This document shows, in pieces, positions 15,501 through 23,513 of a stretch of 41,579 nucleotides of DNA. A program made the translations under genes and the position numbers. The stretch comes from Lutispora thermophila DSM 19022 (GTDB taxonomy: Bacteria > Bacillota > Clostridia > Lutisporales > Lutisporaceae). The stretch's first letter is position 1. Each line of letters starts with the position of its first letter. The stretch lies in assembly GCF_900142105.1 (NCBI RefSeq), contig NZ_FQZS01000023.1, positions 1-41,579 on the forward strand, written 5' to 3'. Below the pieces are notes generated by a model, which did not search any database, was not told where the DNA came from, and saw only the letters and a list, made by a program, of their open reading frames with translations.

Positions 15501-16075
15501 TAGATTTGGTAGGACAGATGCAAAAGATTGTTGAAAGCAAGGAGCCCTATTCTGATATACATAAACTACCCAGTCTTATTGACAGGTTTGTGTCCAAGTT
15601 TACAGAACTGTTGGAAGAGGAGTGCAAACCTGTAAGACAGGTGATTGAGAGTGATTACAGCAAGGTTCTTGAGGAATTGGATAAGTACGAATTAAAACCT
15701 GTACTTTTTGACAGGTTCAAAGCCAGATTCGATGACCTCTTAAACAGGTTGGAGCGTGCCAACAACTTCTATGAAGCCATAGCAATGAAAGAGGAAAGTG
15801 ACAGGCTTAAACTAAGGTGTTTTGATGAAATTGCTGAGGAACTTGCAAAAAGGAAGCCTGTTGAACCTCCAACAACACCTGAAGAACCGGACAAGCCAAC
15901 AGTAATAAACGACCCGCCGAGGAAGTATAAAAAGACAGTAAACATCAGTGTTGCCAACATCCTGCATGGCGCAAAAAGTATTGAGAGTGAAGCGGACATA
16001 GAGGATGTTGTAAATGAAATAAGGAACAGGCTAAAAAGAGAGTTGAAAGACGACGTCATTATTAAACTTGTATGA
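12515..16075 (+). CDS. brxC: BREX ATPase BrxC
   Basis: This 1186-residue AAA-type ATPase begins LIKDMFKKPIDRDIRGVIKVG, the usual BrxC N-terminus, which supports the GTG at 12515 (GGAGGG lies before it). The P-loop is GFFGSGKS (residues 70-77) and the Walker B segment is VIFLVDEIGQ (257-266, D262 and E263). The rest is largely helical with coiled-coil stretches (about 640-700 and 920-1060), and a proline-rich linker (PVEPPTTPEEPDKP) leads to a small C-terminal domain. BrxC (PglY-related) is required for both methylation and defence in type 1 systems. It appears intact and full length. Confidence 0.93.
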   Translation: MLIKDMFKKPIDRDIRGVIKVGQDDDSNVQQELEEYVVTKELAKHFDTFFEAYKKGIVSTTDKMGVWISGFFGSGKSHFLKILSYLLENREVEGKRAIEYFKDKIQDNMVLADMKLAGDTSADVILFNIDSKSDSDSKANKDAIVKVFNKVFNEMQGFCGSMPWIADLERQMVTDGVYEEFKKTFKDISGREWADAREDFYYEEDAIVEALSKSTKMSPEAARNWYAKAEESYTLSVEKFARRVREYIERKGKNHHVIFLVDEIGQYIGDNSQLMLNLQTVVEDLGTECGGKAWVIVTSQQDIDSVTKVKGNDFSKIQGRFNTRLSLSSANVDEVIRKRILLKEDVAKDTLKLLYENKNSILKNLITFSADTPEKKVYKDSEDFAECYPFIPYQFNLLQQVLTSIRIHGASGKHLAEGERSMISSFQESAIKYMNSEEGTLIPFSAFYDTIEAFLDSNIRTVIIHAQENGNLNDFDVELLKVLFMIKYVKEIPANIENLATLMVSHIDEDKIDLKKKIEESLKRLVKETLVQKNGDQYIFLTHEEQDINREIKNISVDLGEVIQKISEIVFEEIYPDKKYKYSSRYNFSFNQVVDDRFFRGNQGNDIGLKIITPYYDTGVELTDNELKLMTMRENNLIVKLPNDTTFLDEMEEVLKIETFLRRKGGTSLTQKIEEIKDRKRRELVERKERVKFLLTEAIKNADMYANSQRLEIKSKHPVDRINDGFKVLIEGIYTKLGYITHFTTTKDLYDIFADNEQITLNGVEAPNKLALDEMAGYIERNTTRSIPVTMKTILGIYGKAPYGWLEEDIEWLVAKLFKAQEIKLQLNSQYLDVQDREIVKYLTKRDYADRLLIEKRIKVPAHQISNARELCKELFNITAVPSDEDGLMRRFKDLARDEIAKINELLVYYKQSKYPGQDILEEGKKTLEKVCKINDAKEFYDELQREKDVLLDYADDSVDVKKFFDSNQKDFFDKAVHKINVYNSNKTYVLDKEVIDLVGQMQKIVESKEPYSDIHKLPSLIDRFVSKFTELLEEECKPVRQVIESDYSKVLEELDKYELKPVLFDRFKARFDDLLNRLERANNFYEAIAMKEESDRLKLRCFDEIAEELAKRKPVEPPTTPEEPDKPTVINDPPRKYKKTVNISVANILHGAKSIESEADIEDVVNEIRNRLKRELKDDVIIKLV

Positions 16076-16088
16076 TGGAGGCATTGAC

Positions 16089-19000
16089 ATGGATAAAACA
16101 GCAATAAAAAATTTTGCAGTATGGGCGAGAAAAAAACTTATTGAAGATATAAAACAGAAGGCTTATGAGATAGGTATAACTGAGAAAGAAATAAAAGAGC
16201 CACAAGTCTCTACATCCGACACTATGATAATAGGAGACAGGACCTTGAATAAGGCGGAAATGGAACAGAGAAGGAGCCTTGTGTCGAGGATAAGAGAAAA
16301 AGGATTTAATAATGTGATAGAGGAAGTGGCATATACTTGGTTTAATAGGTTTATTGCCTTGCGTTTCATGGAAGTCAATGAATATCTTCCTACAGGAGTC
16401 AGAGTGTTGTCATCTATTGAACCAGGCAAGAAGGAGCCAGATATTATTAAAGAAGCACTTAATATCGACCTTAATATAGACAGAGAACTAGTGTATACAT
16501 TGCAGGACGACAATGATACTGAGACCCTTTATAGATATCTTCTTGTAAAGCAGTGTAATGCCTTAAAAGAAATCCTACCGGGACTATTTGAAAAGATTGA
16601 AGATTATACCGAAATTCTGTTGCCTTCAAACCTCCTTGCTGAAGGGTCTGTTATAAGACAACTGGTAGACAGTATACCCGAGGAGGATTTCAAAGACCAG
16701 GTTGAAATCATCGGTTGGATGTATCAGTATTACATCTCCGAGAAAAAGGATGAGGTATTTGAAGGGCTTAAGAAGAACATCAAGATAACTAAGGAGAATA
16801 TTCCTGCTGCTACCCAGTTGTTTACTCCTGACTGGATTGTCAAATACATGGTGGAAAACTCCTTGGGGAGACTATGGCTGGAAGGACATCCTGATGAAGA
16901 ATTAAAGAGCAAATGGAAGTATTACCTTGACGAAGCGGAGCAGGAACCTGAAGTTCAGAAACAGTTGGAAGAAATACGGGCTAAAAGCAGAAATATAAGG
17001 CCGGAAGATATCAAGGTTTTGGACCCTGCTATGGGAAGCGGACATATTTTGGTGTATGCCTTTGATGTGCTTTATGATATCTACAAGAGTGCGGGATATT
17101 CCGAAAGAGATATTCCAAGGCTTATTCTTGAAAACAACCTGTACGGGTTGGATATAGACGATAGGGCGGCTCAACTTGCCTATTTTGCAGTTATGATGAA
17201 AGCAAGGAGTAAGAGCAGGAGGATATTCAGGGAAAAGGTAAATGTTAATGTATGTGCTATACAGGAAAGCAATGGTTTTCCTAAAGAGGCTATAGACTAT
17301 CTTGTAAATCCCGAGGAGACCGAAATAGAGAAGCGGATACACAGAGAGGATGTAGAATATCTTATAAATGCATTTTATGATGCCAAAGAGTACGGGTCTA
17401 TACTTGAAGTAAAGCCTATTGATTTTGATGCTATTGAGAGAAGATTGGAAGAGATAAGGAATGGAGGAACACAGGATTTATTTGAATATCAGTATAGGAA
17501 TATAATTCTTGAGAAGATACCGGCTTTGGTTAAGCAGGCAAGGATTATGAGTCAGAAGTATGATGTGGTAGTGACTAATCCTCCGTATATGGGGAATAGA
17601 GGAATGAATGGTAAACTACAGCAATTTGTAAAAGATAAGTTTCCTAATTCATCCAGCGATTTATTTGCAGTATTTATAGAAAAAGGTTTTATGTTAACAA
17701 AAGAATATGGATTTAATTCAATGGTGACAATGCATTCGTGGATGTTTTTGGGTGCATTTGAAAAAATGAGGAGTTATATATTGGATAATTACTCAATATA
17801 CTCAATTGTCCATCTTGGATTTGAGGCTTTTGAAAATATTATTGGAAAAGTGGTTCAAACTGCCGCGTTTGTAATTAGAAAATTGCATCTGATTAATATA
17901 AGACCAGTTGGGATAAGATTAATCGACTTTTATGATTCAAGAAGGTATGAGAAAGAAAGCCAGTTTTTTAATCCTATTAATAAGTTCTCCAGTTTAAAAC
18001 AATGTGATTACAAAAAAATACCCGGCGATGTAATTGCATATTGGGTAAATAGGAAATTTATTGAAGCATTCAATAAAGGATTTAGTATTGAAAAATATAG
18101 TGATTTTACAGGTTCGTTTAATAAAACAGCCGATAATGAAAAATATCTTAGACTGTGGTGGGAAATACAAAATAACAAAATGGGAAAAAACAAAAAATGG
18201 GTTCCTTATTCAAAGGGTGGGAGTTATAGGAAACATTATGGAAATAACGAATTTGTAATTGATTGGACACCAGAAGCGAGAAATTTTTATAATACGAATC
18301 CGACATCTAATTTATTAAATGAAAAGTATTGGTATAAAGAAGGTATTACATACACATTAGTTACTACAAAGGGTACAAGTTTTAGATATCTGCCCAAAGG
18401 ATTTGTATTCGATATGGGCGGGCCTACGATTAACTATATAGAGAACATATTTTATATTCTTGCATTATTTAATTCTAAAATAGTCAGTTTATATTTGGCA
18501 GTGTTAAATCCAACAATAAATATGCAAGTAAAAGACATTAAAAGAGTACCAATATATGTAAACTACGGCAAACTAGAAAGAGTAACATTGATTGAAAAAT
18601 CAAATGTGGAAATCTGTAAAAATGATTGGGATTCCTTCGAAACCTCATGGGACTTCAAAAAACACCCGCTGCTCATTCACAAAGGCAGTAGCACCACGAT
18701 AGAACAAGCCTTCAACAACTGGGCATCCTTTGCAGAAAAACAATTCAACCAACTAAAAGCCAATGAGGAGGAACTAAATCGTATATTCATCGAAATATAT
18801 GGCTTGCAGGATGAACTCACTCCCGAAGTGGAGGACAAGGATATAACTATAAGAAAAGCCGACAGGGTAAGGGATATCAAATCTTTCATCTCCTATGCTG
18901 TTGGCTGCATGTTTGGCCGATATTCGATTGATGCAGAAGGCCTTATTTACGCTGGCGGCGACTTCAAAGACAAGTGGAAGTGTGAGGATGGTCAGTGGAA

Positions 19001-19703
19001 AGTAAGAAAGATAGTAAAAGATGAAGAAGGCAAAGTAGTCGAGGATACATGGGTGAATGCTGCCTTTGCACCTGATATGGATAACGTTCTGCCAATTACC
19101 GATGACGAATACTTTGAGGATGACATCGTCAGCAGGTTTGTGCAGTTCCTAAAGGTCACATTTGGTGAAGATACTTTAGAAGAAAATCTGGACTACATTG
19201 CCGATACATTAGGAAGAAAGTCCTCTGAGACTGCACGGCAGGCTATTAGAAGATACTTCCTCAAGGAATTTTACAAGGACCATGTGCAGGTATACCAGAA
19301 AAAGCCTATCTACTGGCTCTTTGATTCTGGTAAGCAAGATGGATTCAAGGCACTCATCTACATGCACCGATATGATGAGTTTACGGTGGCAAGGGTAAGA
19401 ACTGACTATTTACATAAACTGCAGAAATCCTATGAAGCAGAGATTAAGAGGCTGGATATTGTCATTGACTCCAATGCTTCTCAGAGGGAAAAGGCCAATG
19501 CAAGGAAGAAAAAGGAGAAGATACTAAAACAGATAGATGAATGCTTGCAGTATGACCAGGTAATCGCCCATGTTGCAAACCAGAGGATAAAGATAGATTT
19601 AGATGACGGGGTAAGTGTAAACTATGCTAAGTTCCAGGGAATTGAGATACCTCAGGGTGAAGGCAGGAAGCCATTGAAAGCGGACTTGCTGGCGAAAATA
19701 TAG
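16089..19703 (+). CDS. pglX: BREX adenine-N6 methyltransferase PglX
   Basis: I chose the ATG at 16089, with ATGGAGG before it, giving 1204 residues that start MDKTAIKNFAVWARKKL as in other PglX; an upstream in-frame ATG overlaps brxC. The SAM-binding motif is LDPAMGSGH (D312) and the catalytic motif is TNPPY (N497). PglX methylates adenine in a non-palindromic BREX site, marking self DNA. The section around 17600-18620 (residues about 505-845) is more AT-rich (sampled lines near 25-35% G+C against 37-42% on either side) and coincides with the target-recognition part, suggesting exchange of the specificity domain. The frame is intact. Confidence 0.93.
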   Translation: MDKTAIKNFAVWARKKLIEDIKQKAYEIGITEKEIKEPQVSTSDTMIIGDRTLNKAEMEQRRSLVSRIREKGFNNVIEEVAYTWFNRFIALRFMEVNEYLPTGVRVLSSIEPGKKEPDIIKEALNIDLNIDRELVYTLQDDNDTETLYRYLLVKQCNALKEILPGLFEKIEDYTEILLPSNLLAEGSVIRQLVDSIPEEDFKDQVEIIGWMYQYYISEKKDEVFEGLKKNIKITKENIPAATQLFTPDWIVKYMVENSLGRLWLEGHPDEELKSKWKYYLDEAEQEPEVQKQLEEIRAKSRNIRPEDIKVLDPAMGSGHILVYAFDVLYDIYKSAGYSERDIPRLILENNLYGLDIDDRAAQLAYFAVMMKARSKSRRIFREKVNVNVCAIQESNGFPKEAIDYLVNPEETEIEKRIHREDVEYLINAFYDAKEYGSILEVKPIDFDAIERRLEEIRNGGTQDLFEYQYRNIILEKIPALVKQARIMSQKYDVVVTNPPYMGNRGMNGKLQQFVKDKFPNSSSDLFAVFIEKGFMLTKEYGFNSMVTMHSWMFLGAFEKMRSYILDNYSIYSIVHLGFEAFENIIGKVVQTAAFVIRKLHLINIRPVGIRLIDFYDSRRYEKESQFFNPINKFSSLKQCDYKKIPGDVIAYWVNRKFIEAFNKGFSIEKYSDFTGSFNKTADNEKYLRLWWEIQNNKMGKNKKWVPYSKGGSYRKHYGNNEFVIDWTPEARNFYNTNPTSNLLNEKYWYKEGITYTLVTTKGTSFRYLPKGFVFDMGGPTINYIENIFYILALFNSKIVSLYLAVLNPTINMQVKDIKRVPIYVNYGKLERVTLIEKSNVEICKNDWDSFETSWDFKKHPLLIHKGSSTTIEQAFNNWASFAEKQFNQLKANEEELNRIFIEIYGLQDELTPEVEDKDITIRKADRVRDIKSFISYAVGCMFGRYSIDAEGLIYAGGDFKDKWKCEDGQWKVRKIVKDEEGKVVEDTWVNAAFAPDMDNVLPITDDEYFEDDIVSRFVQFLKVTFGEDTLEENLDYIADTLGRKSSETARQAIRRYFLKEFYKDHVQVYQKKPIYWLFDSGKQDGFKALIYMHRYDEFTVARVRTDYLHKLQKSYEAEIKRLDIVIDSNASQREKANARKKKEKILKQIDECLQYDQVIAHVANQRIKIDLDDGVSVNYAKFQGIEIPQGEGRKPLKADLLAKI

Positions 19704-19721
19704 TTAACAGGAGGTTTTCGT

Positions 19722-20882
19722 ATGACTACAGATGAAATAAAGAAGATAATTCAAAATGGGGAAAATTCGTATATTGAGTTCAAAGAAGAGGAAATAAAAG
19801 CAAAAGAACTGGCGGAGGAGATTGTTGCCTTTTCCAATTCAGAAGGAGGTATGATTCTTATTGGGGTTGATGATGAAGGAAATATAAAAGGGGTAAAAGA
19901 TGATAAGATAGAAGAAACGGTGATGAATATATGCAGAAATAATTGTATTCCTCATATTATTCCTTTGTATGAAAACATAGAAGTAGAAGGGAAGAGGATT
20001 GCGGTTATTACTGTCCCTAAGGGGCTTAATAAGCCATATTATACTGCTGACCATAAATATTATATACGGGTGGGCACCACAAAGAGGATTGCATCAAAGG
20101 AGGAATTGCTGCGGCTTTTTGAGGCAGGAGGAAGCCTCCATTTTGATATTTCTCCCGTTGAAGGAACATCTATCAAAGATTTAAACATCGATATTATTAG
20201 AGATTACTTTATGAAGTATAACACATTTGATTTGCTTGAAGAGCCTGAGGAATCTGTAGAAAGGATACTGGTAAATGCAGACATCCTTAAAGAGGTTGAT
20301 GGCAGAAAACTCTGTACTGTGGGGGGACTGCTGGTATTTGGCAAAAACCCTGAAAAGCACCTTCCGCAGAATGGAGTGAGTTTTGCTCATTTTAAAGGCA
20401 ATGAAATCACGGATGAATTAATTGATAAAAAGATAATAACTGGAAGAATTCAGGATATTGCGGAACAATTGATGGTTGTGATAAAAAATAATATGCTTAT
20501 CCCGTCGGTAATTAACGGTCTGAAAAGGGAAGATAAGGAAGAATATCCCATGATTGTTATGAGGGAAGCCATCGTAAACTCGCTGGTGCACAGAAATTAC
20601 AGCATCAGCGGGTCTAAAATAAGGGTTCTTATGTATGATGACCGTATAGAGTTTAGAAGCCCGGGAAGGCTCCCTAATACGGTAACAATAGAGAAGATGA
20701 AGATAGGGGTTTCCTATGCCCGAAACCCTTTCCTTGTTAAGTACATGGAAAATATGAGATATATTGACCAGTTGGGAAGAGGCATACCAATGATACTAAA
20801 AAAAATGAAGGAAGCAGGGGCAAAAGAACCATTACTCATGGAGCAGGGAGAAGAGTTTGTTTTGACAATATATAAAGCATAA
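19722..20882 (+). CDS. Schlafen/AlbA_2-domain protein with GHKL-like ATPase domain inside BREX
   Basis: The N-terminal 130 residues have the AlbA_2 (Schlafen-type) pattern: NSYIEFKEE (residues 15-23), EIVAFSNSEGGMILIGVDDEG (33-53), then YYIRVGTTKRIASKEELLRLF. The C-terminal part holds REAIVNSLVHRNY (281-293), where E282, N286 and H290 fit the N-box of GHKL-type ATPases, then DRIEFRSPGRLP and DQLGRGIPMI. Such proteins are often called ATP-binding regulators and occur between pglX and pglZ in some BREX loci. It starts 18 bp after pglX with AGGAGG. It may regulate the operon or act as a defence accessory; the sequence does not decide. Confidence 0.85.
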   Translation: MTTDEIKKIIQNGENSYIEFKEEEIKAKELAEEIVAFSNSEGGMILIGVDDEGNIKGVKDDKIEETVMNICRNNCIPHIIPLYENIEVEGKRIAVITVPKGLNKPYYTADHKYYIRVGTTKRIASKEELLRLFEAGGSLHFDISPVEGTSIKDLNIDIIRDYFMKYNTFDLLEEPEESVERILVNADILKEVDGRKLCTVGGLLVFGKNPEKHLPQNGVSFAHFKGNEITDELIDKKIITGRIQDIAEQLMVVIKNNMLIPSVINGLKREDKEEYPMIVMREAIVNSLVHRNYSISGSKIRVLMYDDRIEFRSPGRLPNTVTIEKMKIGVSYARNPFLVKYMENMRYIDQLGRGIPMILKKMKEAGAKEPLLMEQGEEFVLTIYKA

Positions 20883-20941
20883 ATAATTGTCTGTTGATGA
20901 GGCCATGAATTATTAATTTTTATAGTAGATAGGTGATTTTA

Positions 20942-23500
20942 ATGGATTTAACTCAGGTAAAAATGCTTCTTGAAGATACTTTTAATAAAGAATTGAGTGA
21001 AGGGAAGAAACGCCATATTGTTTTCTGGTATGACGGTGATGGGGAATTCAAGGAAGATATAGATGAACTAAATCTTGAAAATGCAAAGATAATTAAATTA
21101 AGTAAAAACAGTTATTTTTATGTGAAATATCAATTGGAGAAGGTAGATATGGATTCTAACTATCTTCTCTATGCTCCTTTTGAGAAACCGTCCCCAAAAG
21201 AGAATTACTTACTGGATATACTAAAATACAGTATAGAATTTTCTACTGACAAGGCTGCTGTCATCATGAGAGACTTGAATATTTCGGATGACAGTTTAAA
21301 GAGCGTGTTTAGGAAATATATAAAGTTCTTTAACAAAAAGGACAGAGAAAAGATTTTTAAAGGATATGAAATAGAAAAGTACACAGAAGAAACAGTGGAT
21401 TTGGCGGTGCTATCGTCATTGTGCAAACTGCCTTATCCAGATTTTGATGAAGTTTTAAGAGTGCTTTTGATGGAAGAAGATTTGAAGAAAAACAAGTACC
21501 TGGAGGCTATCGAGAAGTTTGGAAGATTAGACGTACTGTGGAAACTTGCTGATAAATATTATGGGTATAGTGATAAGGAGCCTACTCTTGAGAAACTGGC
21601 TATATTCATGCTGGTTACAAATGTAGCATATTGCCTTAGCGGTGAATTACCTGATACATGGAGAAAATATGTTTCTTCAAGGAAGGCTGACTGTGTAGTA
21701 TTCTTGAGCAACTTCATGAACCACTCCCTTTACTTTGCTGCTTATGACAGGTTGGCAAACAGTGTGGAAGGGAAACTGAAAGTGCATGAATACATTAATA
21801 AATGGGAAATAGAGGACTATATCAACTGTGATACTTTCAAAGCCTTTGACGAAGCAATTATAAGGAAACTCAAAGAACAACTGCTTTCTGATATAGGAGA
21901 GTTTGAAAGGTATAGGGATATTATTCAAGCCAGGAGGACAAAGCACTGGTATAACTTTTTTAAATCAGAATATGAGTGTATCTACTGGGCTATCGAGTTA
22001 TTTGACTGCTGGAAGAGTGCTAGTCAGAATATACGACAGTATACCCCTTTGGAGTTTGCTAAAAGATATACGGAGCAGTATTATAAACTGGATACTGCCT
22101 ACAGAAAATTCTATACTTCTTTCGACAGACTGCAAAACAAGGAACTGCTGATGGAATTAAGGGATAAGGTTGAAAATATCTATGTTAACGGTTATTTCAA
22201 TACACTCTCTATTAAGTGGTCCGATAGTCTGGAAACTTTAAATGGAAATTGGACAATTCCCGGTATGATTATGCAGAAGGACTTTTATAATGCGTACATA
22301 AAACCATTTAAAAATCGTAAAGAAAGGGTATTTGTCATTATTTCAGATGCGCTTAGATATGAGGTAGCCAGAGAGTTTTGTGATATTCTCAACAAAGAAA
22401 GGAAAGGGTCTACGGAAATTGAATATATGCAGGGCTGTATCCCATCCAGTACCCGTTTGGGCATGGCATCCCTTTTACCTCATAAATCTATTACAATAGA
22501 TGAGGATTATAAGGTATGTGTAGACGGCATATCTTCAGAAGGAACGGATAACAGGAATAAAATTCTAAATAATTATAGCCAGGAGTCAATAGCAGTACAG
22601 TTTGTTGATGTCATTGATATGAAGCGTGATGATATGCGTAAAACTTTTGGCGGGAAGGAATTAATATATATCTATCATAATACGATTGATGCCAGAGGGG
22701 ACAACAGCAAAACCGAAAGAGAAGTTTTTGACGCGGTGGAGGAAGCATTTAAAGAATTAATGCTGTTAATAAATAATCTTGTAAATAATGTTACAGCAAC
22801 AAATATCATTATTACTGCCGACCACGGATTTATATATAAACGTGGAAACCTTATGGAAAGCGATAAAATATCAAAAGGTTCTATTGAAGATGCTTATGAA
22901 AACAGACGTTTTGTATTAAGTACAAATGCTTTAGAATTGGATGGCACTTTAACCTTTGATATGGAGTATTTGCTTGGACCTGATACCAGCCTTAAATATA
23001 TTTCTCCAAGGGGAGTAAACAGATTTAAAGTGCAGGGGACGGGAGCCAACTATGTACATGGCGGCACATCCTTGCAGGAGATTCTTATTCCTGTAATTAA
23101 ATTTAAGAATGACAGGAGTAAGGATAGTAAAAACGAAGTGACAAAAGTTGATGTAAAACTTACAAGCATAACAAGAAAAATAACCAACACCATATCTTAT
23201 TTGGAGTTCTTTCAGACTGAGAAGATAGAGGACAAGCGTGTTCCATTGAGACTTAAAGTATATTTTGTAGATGAAGATGGCAACCGCATATCAAATGAAA
23301 ATATAATTATTGCTGACAGTAAGTCAGAAAATTATCAGGACAGAAGTTTTAGGGAAAAGTTTGTATTGAAGAATAGAAAATATGATAAAACGAAGAAATA
23401 TTATCTTATTATGGAAGATGAAGAGGAAACAGTAGAAAAAATATATGATAAAATACCTTTTATTATTGATATAGCCATAAGTGATGATTTTGGCTTTTAA
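20942..23500 (+). CDS. pglZ: BREX phosphatase-like protein PglZ
   Basis: I use the ATG at 20942, which follows AGGTGA; a GTG 9 bp upstream lies inside that ribosome site. The 852-residue protein has the alkaline-phosphatase-like core of PglZ: VFVIISDALRYEVAREF with D469, IPSSTRLGMASLLPH, IYHNTIDARGDN, and IIITADHGFIYKR with D627 and H628 as metal ligands. PglZ is essential in all BREX types and anchors the complex; its hydrolase activity is not fully defined. The C-terminal 150 residues form a beta-rich domain. The frame is intact, and brxL follows after 13 bp. Confidence 0.93.
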   Translation: MDLTQVKMLLEDTFNKELSEGKKRHIVFWYDGDGEFKEDIDELNLENAKIIKLSKNSYFYVKYQLEKVDMDSNYLLYAPFEKPSPKENYLLDILKYSIEFSTDKAAVIMRDLNISDDSLKSVFRKYIKFFNKKDREKIFKGYEIEKYTEETVDLAVLSSLCKLPYPDFDEVLRVLLMEEDLKKNKYLEAIEKFGRLDVLWKLADKYYGYSDKEPTLEKLAIFMLVTNVAYCLSGELPDTWRKYVSSRKADCVVFLSNFMNHSLYFAAYDRLANSVEGKLKVHEYINKWEIEDYINCDTFKAFDEAIIRKLKEQLLSDIGEFERYRDIIQARRTKHWYNFFKSEYECIYWAIELFDCWKSASQNIRQYTPLEFAKRYTEQYYKLDTAYRKFYTSFDRLQNKELLMELRDKVENIYVNGYFNTLSIKWSDSLETLNGNWTIPGMIMQKDFYNAYIKPFKNRKERVFVIISDALRYEVAREFCDILNKERKGSTEIEYMQGCIPSSTRLGMASLLPHKSITIDEDYKVCVDGISSEGTDNRNKILNNYSQESIAVQFVDVIDMKRDDMRKTFGGKELIYIYHNTIDARGDNSKTEREVFDAVEEAFKELMLLINNLVNNVTATNIIITADHGFIYKRGNLMESDKISKGSIEDAYENRRFVLSTNALELDGTLTFDMEYLLGPDTSLKYISPRGVNRFKVQGTGANYVHGGTSLQEILIPVIKFKNDRSKDSKNEVTKVDVKLTSITRKITNTISYLEFFQTEKIEDKRVPLRLKVYFVDEDGNRISNENIIIADSKSENYQDRSFREKFVLKNRKYDKTKKYYLIMEDEEETVEKIYDKIPFIIDIAISDDFGF

Positions 23501-23513
23501 GGTGGGGAAATAG

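Noticed and set aside
16902-17342. 146-codon minus-strand frame inside pglX
   Set aside because: Antisense to the catalytic part of pglX, with no ribosome site and no protein-like pattern.
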